Source: Chlorophyllum brunneum
Lineage: Eukaryota; Basidiomycota; Agaricomycetes; Agaricales; Agaricaceae
Length of the DNA: 64,000 nt
Direction of reading: 5' to 3'
Assembly (NCBI GenBank): GCA_963576785.1
Contig: OY756145.1
Location: forward strand, 1,984,001 to 2,048,000
Shown piece by piece: positions 1 to 10,071 of the stretch. The position numbers were made by a program, and so were the translations under genes. Numbering within the stretch: the first letter of the stretch is position 1; every line of letters starts with the position of its first letter. The notes beneath the pieces are model-generated. The model saw nothing but the letters and a program-made list of their open reading frames with translations. It was not told the origin of the DNA and ran no database searches.

Positions 1-315
1 CCTTCCTCAAACAACTCATCACAACTTACTCCAGAATACCCTGGACTATGGATATCCCTGTGCGTATCGCCTGAACTCGATTGCACTTTCGGAACCTCAC
101 CTCATCACCTGCAGTGCGGCTACGCGTGTTCTGACCACGCGAGTTGGTATAAACAAGGATACCCTTCATCTTTCCCCTACGAGGCCGTCACGGGCAACGA
201 TGATCCAAATATTCATTCATCTAGCGATACCACTGGCGTCTCCGGTTTCTCGTGGTCGCACTCCTTGGAATTTGCGAAGATTGCTGTTGCTTTCGCTTAT
301 GAGATGACAGTCTGA
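1..315 (+). CDS. M28 family aminopeptidase, 3' end (partial)
   Basis: This is the last part of a zinc-dependent M28 aminopeptidase of the leucine aminopeptidase/Aeromonas type, usually secreted or vacuolar in fungi. The 5' part lies outside the window. Two exons are visible, 1-59 and 115-315, joined across a 55-nt intron that starts GTGCGT and ends CTGCAG. The joined frame reads ...MDIP-CGYACSDHASW and runs to a TGA at 313-315. The CGYACSDHASW segment is the family's conserved block, and its Asp-His pair lies by the zinc site. The end SLEFAKIAVAFAYEMTV also fits the family. The exact family member and any signal peptide cannot be judged from the fragment. Confidence 0.85.
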   Translation, partial: PSSNNSSQLTPEYPGLWISLCVSPELDCTFGTSPHHLQCGYACSDHASWYKQGYPSSFPYEAVTGNDDPNIHSSSDTTGVSGFSWSHSLEFAKIAVAFAYEMTV

Positions 316-929
316 CGAAGGAAGTAGTTATATCAAAGCAAGTGTAGTGATATGTACCAAGAGATCAACACTGCTGAGATTGTTCATCAGCCTGGCACTG
401 ACAGGTACGCGGCTTGGAAGGCTGATTCTGATTGGCTGGTCCTGATTGGCTGGTCCTGAGATTTGTTTGTTCTGGCCTGCTTCCCACGATTTTCTGAGAT
501 CACTATTTGAGACCACCACCAACTTCAAGTTCGTGCAGCTAGTATTCAAATATTCCAACAGTCTTTTCTTGTCACCGTCGCTAGAGTTGACCGACTCGAA
601 TAATAAGGCATGTCTCCAGTCTTTCCCACTCCGTGTGATGATTTCCGCTTTTTGCACGTCAGTCTTAGTGCAGAGCTAGGCTCTTCACACAGGATGCCAG
701 CTTTCGCGTCTCCCTGACGCACACTATTTCGAACTCACCTGAAGCTATTGCTCACATCCCCTTTCCAGGTTTTCAATCCAATTCGCTAGTGAGTCGACTT
801 TGTAGTGAGTTTTAGGGGTGGAATTGTTGTTGGTATCGCATCGCCACTAACAGATCATTTTGCTTATTCTCTTCACTGTCGTCTTACATCCTCTTACAAT
901 ATATCACATCCTGTAGGGTGACAGCCTCC
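316..929. other. intergenic region, aminopeptidase 3' flank to ELMO gene 5' flank
   Basis: No gene is supported here. Overlapping open frames at 328-657 (minus) and 446-679 (plus) are in conflict and resemble nothing known. The stretch holds one perfect tandem 14-mer (428-455) and, just before the ELMO start, a pyrimidine-rich segment from about 850 to 905. Confidence 0.6.
428..455. repeat. perfect tandem duplication of a 14-mer
   Basis: The unit CTGATTGGCTGGTC occurs twice in direct succession at 428-441 and 442-455. Each copy contains ATTGG, the inverted CCAAT box. It lies about 480 bp upstream of the ELMO gene start. Whether it is a doubled regulatory site or a chance slippage product is not known. 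Confidence 0.8.
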
Positions 930-3900
930 ATGTCCACCCCTGGTCCCTCCTCTTTGTCCAAAGGACACATGGGCCCTACTGGTCTTTCGGGGGCCGCACC
1001 AAAAACAGCAAACCCTGTCCCTACAAACCACGTCACCACACTGGAGGGCGTGACTGTGCGCGCCCGGATAGATCCCACATTGACTGTGGACGACGTAATA
1101 AAGCAGTTATGCTCGAGTCTCAAGAAGGAACCTGCCTCGAACTTCGCGCTGAGGGACGATACAGGCGAGCTTGTGACGAATGATAATCTGAGGAAGAAAA
1201 TCAGGGGGAGGGTGGGCTTGAAGTGAGCTTTCCATTCGAAGACGGAGTAGCAGCTGACGTCCCAGGACAGACTTGTAAAGTCGCCCTCTCGTGAGGCCGC
1301 AGATACGGCAGAGAAGCTTCGAAATAAAGACGACAGTAGCGATAGTAGCTTGAAGTTGGCGTTGTTCTCACTTCAAAGGTTTATCCGGGTAACTACGAAC
1401 AATCAATATATTTCTTCCAATTTAAGCTGAAGTATGCTGTAGGAGGAGCAGTTTGTTCAAGAGTTCCTCAAATATGGCGGACTGAAGGAGCTGGTGGACA
1501 ATGTCTACACAGCGACTGGCAATTCACTTGCTGTGAGTGTCTCGTCGTATACTCTTCGTTGTTCTCATCGGTCATGTTTCATAGTACGCCCTCACTTCCA
1601 TGCAAAACCTGATGGACTTCGATTACGGTTGGGGATGCCTGGACGAAGGTTTTATTTTTCGTGTAGTCCAGATCCTTTCGTCTTCTCAGTCACTCATCAA
1701 CGTTTGCAGGCCTGCCACGGCCATCCTCAAGAAACTCGTCGAGGCTGATCCCCTGAGCGCGCCTGGAATGCTAGCGAGCACTAGTAAAGGCCTCCCCACT
1801 CTCCCGCCCGGTTCTGTCTATAGATATGGCTTCCAAATTGTATTTGACCAGATGAAGAGAGAGAGCGGGCTCTTGGAAACTGTCGTGAATCGTTTAGGGA
1901 GCGCAGATACTGCAATGGCCCAGTACAGGTGGGTTACATTGAGTGTTTTCTCTGACTTTGATGGCTGACTCCGTTGTGTGTTCCAGCATGATGCTCGTTA
2001 ACTCCCTACTTTCTCATGCTAATGATGCTGGCTGGGAAGAATTCATCGCCGAGCTGGAGCGGCTGAATGTCCGACGGGCAGTGATTGTGAGTAATCGTCT
2101 TCTAGTTCAGCCACTTACCATGTTGATAGCCACGTTCTAGCGGTCAATGTCTTTGCATACTATCGAGGACTTGACATCCTGTATCCTGGATTTCCAGGCC
2201 AACATGGTTCGCGTGACATATCGAAAAAAGACGACACTAGTAGATTCAGAAAATGAGCCTGTGCATGCCGAGGCGTTGGCATATATCTGGAGCAACAGCA
2301 AGCTAGAAGTGGACGAGGATGAGTCGGGTTCTATCGTCCAGTGGCGGAAGCTGGGATTCGAGACCGAAGACATAGTGCAAGAATTTAGCGAGGTTGGCGT
2401 ACTTGGCCTTGATTGTTTGGTATGTTTTCCTTCTTCTTAGTGTCGACCTAAAACATATCATATCAAACCAAAGAGGAAATTTGTTGAGACCGATCCGGAT
2501 TTCTCGAAGGTGAGGAGCTACTAGCACATATTTCCGATTATAGTGCTGATAGTGAGGCCCTCAGCTTGTATTGGAACAACTTAGTAGACCAGAAGATCGG
2601 AGATGCCCTCTGGGTAAGGCCTCTAACGAAGTTGTAGAGCTATTATCTGTCCACTGGAGCATATTTGCTCCCGGCTGTTAGTACCAGGACCATTTTGGCG
2701 TCATGCGGAACGCTTGCTAACTTTAGTGGCAGATTCAACATCGACAACATTCCAACCCTTCTTCCTGGATTTCTATAGAGTACATTTCCTTGCAACGCGG
2801 TTCTTCCTTAGGATGTGGAGTGAAAGCGTTGCCGCTATTGGTGACTTCCAGCGGGTCGTTGACCTGGTTCGGAGCCAGTATGTCTTCTATTTCTCCATTT
2901 CATTTCATTCCTGGAAAGGTGGCGAACTCAACTCAAACCATAGAGTCAAGGTTGCGCTCCGTAGTGAAAGCGTTCGGCCATGGCATGAAGTTGAACACGA
3001 GTTCAACGAATCTGAATACCGCGCCGTGCGGGACCGGCAGATGAAGGAGCTAGAATTGGAGGACGATCTGCTGAATAAGGTTCCTGTTCGGTATGTCACA
3101 AGACATACACTATCCAGATAGGAACTTCCTCAAGCAAGTAATCCCCTCTAGGAACCTCCGAGCCAAGTTGTACAAGGAGTCATATGAATTTGTCCGACAG
3201 CAGCGTATCCAGTGCCTTCTCCAAGGCGCCTGGTTTGTTATCGCACTACCCCAAAATGCACCCAGGGAAGTGGTTCGGCGACCGAATAGACCCTGGCGAT
3301 TCATGCGGTTGGTATGTAGCCACTGGGTGACTGGATCAACGGCCGGCATGGTGCTCATCAACTCCTTACAGGATAGCGGGCTGAGGTACCTGCACTACGT
3401 CGACAGTGCTGTTAAGTTCCCCGTCCGGAATGGTCTTGAAGACTTGCCCGAGCGTATTGACGTATCCATGATTAATGAAATTGCGACAGGTACATGCGCT
3501 CCCCCACCGAACGTCCTTCGGGATCAGAGCGACCTACCGCCGGCTGGCGCACTTGCGCCTTCACCGTTGTCGTTTTCCCTCTTGAGTGCACATGAAGGCT
3601 CGCTTGCGGATCTAATCGCCCCCGATCAATCACGTTGGGCCGATTGGACAGACGGGCTGAATATGTTACGTAGGGATGGCGGACACGCGCATTCGACTGA
3701 GACTGCGGGATTTGTACAGGCGCTTACTGAGATCGGCTTGAAAATTAAATTGTTGGGTAAGTTTCTAGCCGTCCTTTCGTGGCGCCTACCTGTTCGGGTT
3801 CATTGTGAATACCGGAACGTCGTTTAACCGATGCTGATTGAATTCCGGTGTTTACTTTGTAGATTTGTCAGGTGAAATGGTCCAGATACCTACAAACCTT

Positions 3901-3957
3901 ACAGCTGGCCCTCCGCCTACGGACAACAGTTTCTTCTTTTCCGAAACCCTGCTGTAA
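930..3957 (+). CDS. ELMO/CED-12 domain protein with C-terminal PH domain
   Basis: Probable fungal ELMO protein. ELMO proteins pair with DOCK-type exchange factors to activate Rac at the cell cortex. The start is the ATG at 930, reading MSTPGPSSL. About 13 exons join into roughly 775 residues. The N-terminal part has a Ras-binding-like segment (VTVRARIDPTLTVDDVI) and an armadillo-like helical region (FLKYGGLKELVDNV, YGWGCLDEGFIF). The ELMO domain, near residues 330-480, carries the typical WRKLGFETEDIVQEF. The PH part starts near NLRAKLYKESYEFVRQQRIQ and includes LLQGAWF and LRYLHYVD. The TAA is at 3955-3957 after a last intron at 3757-3862. Phase was checked across most junctions. Family assignment is firm. 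The Rac/DOCK role is inferred from animal and amoeba relatives, and no DOCK gene is in the window. Confidence 0.88.
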
Positions 3958-4415
3958 ATATTTGTTATCCTCAAAGGACTTTCCGTTCTTCCGCTGTACG
4001 TTGTATTTCTGTATAATCGGATTTGTTCATCTCTCGGCTTCCCCTTGCTCCCTTCATTTGCTTAGTGGCACGTAATGAAAATATCGTGATTTCCACATAA
4101 TGGATAAATGACATTGCCGACAGAGACCAGCACGTATATTCTGGCTATATGCAGTTGATGCAAGTAAGTAACATGGCATGATGTGAGTGTGTAGTGGGTA
4201 CGAATGTGATGAATGATGTGGTATTCCGATAGTAGTACAGCACAACGACGGGGGTTGAACCCGACAGTTTTTGGGGATTAGCTGGAGTCTGACCAATGCA
4301 AGGATAACATGCGAATTTGTTAGTGAGAAAGCAAGAAACCAAGATGACGCATAACGCCCTGAGGGGGAGGAAACAAAACAATCCAAAGTCAGAAGGAAAA
4401 GAGATGAAACACGGT
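3958..4415. other. intergenic, convergent 3' flanks
   Basis: The ELMO gene (plus) and the methylenetetrahydrofolate reductase gene (minus) end here facing each other. No coding frame is credible. The segment around 4140-4250 is rich in TG and GAATG runs. A B-box-like string at 4251-4261 has no tRNA fold around it. Confidence 0.6.
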
Positions 4416-6551
4416 TTAATGTCCGTTGACAATAGGGTTAGATTTGGCAAGAAAATCCGCACCAGCCTTGAAGAAGGGCTTAAAGATGGCCTCCGTGTCG
4501 TGGAAGTCGTTATGGACAACATTCACCAACGATGAATTTTCCATCAAATCATTAATGAGTTTGCGCGAGGGCGAGTCAGGTTCGTACAGGGCAGCCCACT
4601 GTTTTCCAAGCTCGTAGGCTTCGTCCTTCCAGGCCATGAAGCTAATTGCTTCGACAATGGTGGGTTGGACGATTTCCTTTCCGGGGAAGACACCCCATGT
4701 TACGGCGTTGGGACCGTCGGAATGGGTATTGGTACGGAGATCGCCCTGTTTGTTGATTACGTAGTAGGTGATGTTCGAGTCGCGTTCGATGTGGGGAATG
4801 AGTAGGTCAAGAAGGCTTGGGCTGACGAAGAATTCGAGGTAAGCCTGTTACATGCGTGTGAGTTATGTAAAGTGAGCACTAGATGATGGGAAGGTGACCT
4901 TTTGATAGATGTAACCGTTTGCAGGGCCCCAGCCGAAAACCTTATCGTCACTGCGAGCACCATTGACTGCGGGCTGAGAGTTGATAGTGAGGAAACCCAT
5001 TTCATTCATCTGTGCCAGCTGTTTGGCGATGATGGACGTCTCGGTGGCTAGTTTCTGGTCTGACCAGGGGAGAGCTGCGAGTCCTCCTGTGCAGAAACGC
5101 GAGAAGAGATCTGCGATATCTGCGAAGGCTTTGGGCTCACCCCAGAGCTTCAAAGCATCCTCTTTCTGTAGAGCATGACGATCAGCATTGCATCAGAATG
5201 AAGTTAAAATGCATACAGTCTGCTTTAACCAGACACCATAACCGTCTAGTTCACCGTATGCAGGACTCCGGGAGTCACCAAACCTTCCGTTAGGATATTC
5301 ATCCCAGTTCTCGGTACGACAGAGGTAGGACTTGGTCCTATTAGCCCAGAAGATCGGACGGATAGTCTCAGATCGCCGGCTAGGGGTGAGCGACTGTATG
5401 AACCATCAGTATATTGGGGTACGGAAATGAGGGTGCGAGAAACAAACTTGACGCCAGGGCAAAGGCTTGATGGTCTCCACTCGCGGAACGAGGTTAAGCT
5501 CTTCCAGGAGCATTTTCGTTCCTTTCTCGAGGTTCATGGTATAGAAATGCAACCCCCGGATGCCGAGATCTTCAGCCAAAATCCTCCTGCACATATCTGC
5601 TACGAGCTTGGTTCCGAGCTTCCGGACTTGCTCATCATCGTTCTTGACCGGCTGGAGAATATCCATGAAGGACTGGGGAATGATGGTTTTGGCAAGGCTA
5701 GTTGCCCGCATGAAACCGTTCCAGGTTTGGATGGGAGCAACACCGGGGACAATGGGGATGGTGATGCCATGCTCGCGGACGCAGTGTACCCATTTAATGA
5801 AGATTTCGACATCATAGAACATCTGAGTGAAGATGAAGTTACAGCCTGCTGCAATCTTTTCCTTCAGCCAGATCATCTCCTGCTCGAGCTCTTCAGGGGG
5901 CAGCAGCATGTGCTGGGGGAAGCCAGCGATGGCGATATCAAAGTAGTCGCCATACCCGCGACGGATGTGTTTGACGAGGTCAATGCCGTGCATGAAGCCG
6001 CCTTCCACGGCCTCCCACTCTTCCTTGCCAGCTGGTGGATCCCCGCGTAGAGCCAAAACGTTTCTGCAGCCGTGGACTTTGGCCTCCTGTTTTTGAATTG
6101 GCGGATGCATGAGGCAAGATTAACCAATTGAGGGTTGATCAAACTCACACGAAGGGCAATGTCCACTTTCTCCTCTGGCATATTGGTGCATGTCAAGTGC
6201 ATGCATGTTTCGATCCCGATTAGTGACTGGCATGTCTTGACCATTTCCGACGTGAGTTCTGACGTGCGTCCTCCGGCATTCCTGGTGATGTGAGAATTCG
6301 TCGGGAGGTGATGGTATGTGGTGGGCATACCAAGTAATGTCGATGAACTCTGGACCGAGTGCACGCATGCGCTCGATGCGGTCGAGGAGGTTTTGAAGAC
6401 CCTGTGGGAGAAAGTAGACGCCTGAATAATGATGGCTGTGGACACAAAGAGGAGACAGACATGCCTGGGCAGTGCGGGGCGGGAAATATTCAAAGGACCA
6501 CCATAACCTGTCCTCCTTTGTCTGCTGCTGGATTTTCTGGCTGATTTTCAT
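4416..6551 (-). CDS. MET13: methylenetetrahydrofolate reductase
   Basis: Reduces 5,10-methylene- to 5-methyl-tetrahydrofolate with FAD, giving the methyl group used for methionine synthesis in the cytosol. Translation starts at 6551 (MKISQKI), as in yeast Met13. The catalytic barrel shows [41 protein letters not shown] and [11 protein letters not shown]. After it comes the eukaryote-specific regulatory half ([37 protein letters not shown]), ending at the TAA at 4416-4418. The protein should be about 620 residues, the normal full length. The first intron (6402-6464) has a GC donor: the frame [15 protein letters not shown] requires CAG|GCATGT. Fungi often keep two paralogues (MET12, MET13); the start favours MET13, but the choice is not proven. 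Confidence 0.95.
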
Positions 6552-6930
6552 GGGGCGGGGGCTGGGAAGGAGTATGGGGAAGAAAGAGAGATGGGAGGGA
6601 ATAAATATCGGACGATCAGCCATCCATTTTTGGGCCACGTTCACTCAGGGACCAGAATTTTTCCACTCCCTTGCCCTTCCTCCGTCGCTCATTGGCCTTT
6701 GCACCTGGACTTTGTGATCATCATACGGCCCTCCAGGTGCTGGCTTGCAACGCCGTAGCCACACCCTCTGCACATTCTCGGTTTAGGGGACTCATTAGGC
6801 TGCCGGACCGCCGTCATCGGATCTTTCAGTGGGACTGGTGTCTGGGGAAAATAGACTGCAAGGAATACACTCGTGTGAATAAAGGAACTAAGAATACAGA
6901 TGCTACATCAAGGTATCATAACGCTCTTGC
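6552..6930. other. intergenic, promoter side of the folate reductase gene
   Basis: This lies between the 3' end of the DUF202 gene and the start of the methylenetetrahydrofolate reductase gene, both on the minus strand. It should hold the reductase promoter and 5' leader. I saw no distinct motif and no coding frame. Confidence 0.5.
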
Positions 6931-7359
6931 TTAGCTCTCCTCTATTACGAGTACGATGCATGTGCCGAAAACCACCACAGCAATAATGATCATGATTATA
7001 AGATGAAAACTAGCATCGCTTAGAGATACACCCTCACTCAAAGATACGATCACTCACTTGGTTGCTCGAAGGAAAGGTGTCGACGTCCGTAGGTCCCAAT
7101 AGCCATGGTAGTACTCCCAGCACCCAGCCAAAACACAGAGGAGTGCAGCACCATATTCAATGGCTGATAGCGGCACTCCTCCTACATCATTCTCCTCCTC
7201 CGGCTGCTCTGGAACGAGTCGGGCTCGTAGGAGGACGGACCAAGAAAGGAGAGCAAGTAAAAGAGCGAGCTTGAGATGCGAGAGAAAGTTACGCTCTAGC
7301 ATGCAAAAGTCCCTGGCTTGGCTGCCAGTGTTCTCAACCTCGCTCGACGAGCAGATCAT
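6931..7359 (-). CDS. DUF202-type small membrane protein
   Basis: A short integral membrane protein of about 113-116 residues. Exon 1 runs from the ATG at 7359 to about 7060 and encodes MICSSSEVENTGSQARDFC followed by the DUF202 signature LERNFLSHLKLALLLALLSW. A second hydrophobic segment follows (LSAIEYGAALLCVLAGCWEYY). After one short intron a third (LIIMIIIAVVVFGTCIVLVI) leads to the TAA at 6931-6933. Two acceptor sites nine bases apart both keep the frame, so the protein may differ by three residues. DUF202 also forms the membrane part of Vtc-type proteins in yeast, but this gene has no SPX or polymerase domain and its function is unknown. It shares a 235-bp divergent promoter with the next gene. 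Confidence 0.8.
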
Positions 7360-7440
7360 GGTGCTCCGTGAAGGATAGCAGCAAGATTCCGCAAGCCAAA
7401 TGCTCCAGGCTTGCCCGAATACAACAGGTGATCCTGAGTA

Positions 7441-7468
7441 TCACGTGGGCGATTTCTCCCATCATGTG
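7441..7468. promoter_or_regulatory. E-box palindromes in a divergent promoter
   Basis: Between two divergent starts (7359 minus, 7595 plus) lies CACGTG at 7442-7447, followed 15 bp on by CATGTG at 7463-7468 inside the palindrome-like TCATGTGA. Both are bHLH-type half-site pairs. Their use is inferred from position only. Confidence 0.45.
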
Positions 7469-7594
7469 ATGCTCGCGTTGCTCTGTTGGTTTCTGTTTGG
7501 CCGTGGTTCAACTGGTTGCCAGGCATTTCAGACCCGCATCCACCATCGGTCTGAGGACAGGATCCAGCCACTCATTTTTAATCACGCTCACTCC

Positions 7595-9630
7595 ATGGGT
7601 TTTCTCAAACGCATTTTCTCCATCGGAGGCAGGAAACATAAGAAGCGCTCCCAGCTTCCTCAAGATATACCGCCCCCTCCTCCATCAATCGGCGAGGAGC
7701 AAAGAAGAAAGTTGGACGAAGAAGAACACGAAGCTGCTGTTGGTCGTCTACTTCGATCATCCTCTAGTAGATTTGCGGTGGTGAAAGAGATCGACTACTC
7801 CAACCTCCCCCCTCTTCGTAAGCTCTCCCACTCAATTTGGTTTTTCCGCAACCCAGGCTCATTTTCAAATAGCCCACCCGATCAATGATGTTCTTGCCCA
7901 ATGCATGCCAAAGGAGAAAACACCTTCTTTGCACCCTTCTCGATCCACTCTTAGCCTAGCAAGCAGCACTCTCAGCCGCCACAGTACATATTCCGTGACT
8001 GTTCATAACCGCCAGAGGCACACCACCACAGAATTTCCTCATGCCAACGGGGAGCTCGATGATGAGCAGACACCGGTTAGGCCCGGATCCCGACCAAATC
8101 AAGCGAGTGGCCATCATATGGGCCTTCGCTCCGATCCCTCGGTTGCCAGCCTGATCGAGTTGTATGATGAACATGGTAAATTGCCGCCGGAGGCTTTCTC
8201 CAATAGCCCCCCTTCAGAAAAGCATGAACGTCAGCAGAGGAAGCGTAATGGCTCAACCTTGCGTGAGCTCCTCGGTGCACCTGACAGCCTCAGATCAAAG
8301 GTCGACAATAATGTTGAGAGTGATATTTCTTGGGCCGAACGATTCTTGGGGTGAGTACAGAACTCCATGTTCCCACCATTGTACTGACGCACTTGTAAAT
8401 TTCAGTGAAGTTGAAAGTGTTTCTTCACATGCCTCCTCTTACGGACCTCATACTCCGTCCACTTGCACGGACGTTACCAACGACCGTACCAAAGTACCGA
8501 AACGTCATGATCTCACGTTCTCTACCGATATTTCTACCAACATTACTGATGATCCCGCCATCAACTCCCTGGAAGTTGAACTCAGCACGATTACGGACAA
8601 CGCCAGCATACTAGACTCTACCGCCAAAAACACCAATCCCTACAAGAACATAGACCCCAACATGCCCCAGAGGGCCTCTCAAGTGTTTTCGTTCTTGACC
8701 AAGCGCAATACTATCTACAAAGAAAACCCGCTCCCAGATCTTCCAAGCGCATTCAGCTCTCCCTCTGATACATCACACGACAATATTCGTTCGCGTTTCT
8801 CCACCGATGGTTCCCATGAATCTACTTCTCCCGACCCACGGAAGAGCAGTAATAGCTTTGGTCTGTTCAAGGACACCTGCAAGACTCCAACGCAAGCGAC
8901 TCGAGGCCCCCGGACCACCATGATCACTGCGGAGGCTGTAGATGATGTAACTCCGGTGCTGGAGCAACGTAAAATTCGTGTGCTCATGACTGGGCCCACA
9001 AGGGTCATCGTCACTGCACCTACGCCAGGCACGAACGTCACACCAAGTCGTATTCCCATTCGTGGACCCCGCCAGCTCCCCAAACGCAGAGTTACTTCCT
9101 CACGTCGTGCTCCCATGCTCACGCACCGCATGGGTTCCAATACCAACTCTGTTTCATCCCGTGGCTCTGCCCGCTCAAAAAGTAGCTCAACGTCCATTCC
9201 ACAACGTAAATATTACCGTCGCACCGCGACACATGACTCCGCGATCTCTGCCGCACCATCAGTCGCAGAAGCAGATGCAGTGGCCACTGTATGCGCTCTG
9301 GACCATCTTACTAGAAGCAAGACTTACCACAACAGTCCCAGTCGCGGTGATAAAGAGAATCAGCTTGGACTGACGGCGAATATGGAGTTACCTGCGACGC
9401 CTTTAAGGAGCCATACAACTGGAAGGAGCTCGTTGTTCCGCAAGGTCGTAACACCAGGAATGTTTCAGCCACCTGCGGGGAATGCGCCTTCGCCAACTTC
9501 ATCATCAGAGTTGTCCCCTGTGGGAAGGAAGATGATGATGGATGCTAGAATGCAACGTATGCGTATGCGAGAAAGTGAAGGGGGGAGGAAGAGTGGTAGC
9601 GGAAGGCGCTCTGCCCGCGCTCGCATTTGA
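7595..9630 (+). CDS. uncharacterised basic, largely disordered protein
   Basis: Not recognised. Three exons: the ATG at 7595 to about 7819, then about 7877-8350, then about 8406 to the TGA at 9628-9630. Splice phases agree (PPL|PHPINDVL and RFLG|EVESVSS). The product is about 640 residues, rich in Ser, Thr, Arg and Pro. Three parts look ordered enough to be conserved: the N-terminus MGFLKRIFSIGGRKHKKR, the segment DPSVASLIELYDEHGKLPPE, and STLRELLGAP with SDISWAERFLGE. Gly2 followed by many Lys/Arg could be an N-myristoylation plus basic-patch membrane anchor; this is inference. The C-terminus is very basic (SGRRSARARI). It could be a cell-cycle or cortex adaptor, but nothing in the sequence decides that. 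Confidence 0.75.
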
Positions 9631-10071
9631 CGATTTTCATGAACGCAGAAACGCATTTTGTTCTTGTTTGATATTTGCATGAACTTTTTCCTTTCAATTC
9701 TTGATGTCATAAGACCATGGTCTCCTACTCTCTCCGTCCGCATGCTATCACGCTTTTTTGTTTTCTATTTATTGCGTTTTTTTTGTTCGATTCTGTCGCC
9801 ATGTTCTCGTTTTCGCTGTTCCAATATGTGTAAACCCTCCTATCCCGTGGCATAACTTCTACAGTAAAACCCGACCAGCTCAACGTTCTGAGATTACATA
9901 GGCCCGCTTTGCATAGATTGCAATATGATACCATGTCCCATGCCCTTGTTTTCGTAGCCGAAGTGTTGTCACGAACGCGTGACGTTAGCTGACGCGCGGT
10001 GTGATTTTATGAGCGTGTCTGCGGGTACCAGTCCTTCTACCAACCCTCCGCCCTTTCACTGCCTGCAAGCT
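9631..10071. other. intergenic, 5' flank of POL32
   Basis: The first half is T-rich (3' flank of the upstream gene, with long T runs near 9760-9790). The second half precedes the Pol32 start and contains TGACGTTAGCTGACGCGCG near 9980, which holds a TGACG half site. No coding frame is credible. Confidence 0.5.

Noticed and set aside
316..930. Start of the ELMO gene at GTG 918
   Set aside because: The in-frame ATG at 930 is the normal eukaryotic start; GTG at 918 is not needed.
4251..4261. tRNA B-box-like GGTTCAACCCC on the minus strand
   Set aside because: No matching acceptor stem or A box at the right distance; the T-stem has a T-T mismatch.
5427..6050. 207-codon plus-strand open frame
   Set aside because: Exactly antisense to the conserved catalytic exon of methylenetetrahydrofolate reductase; a mirror of its codon bias.
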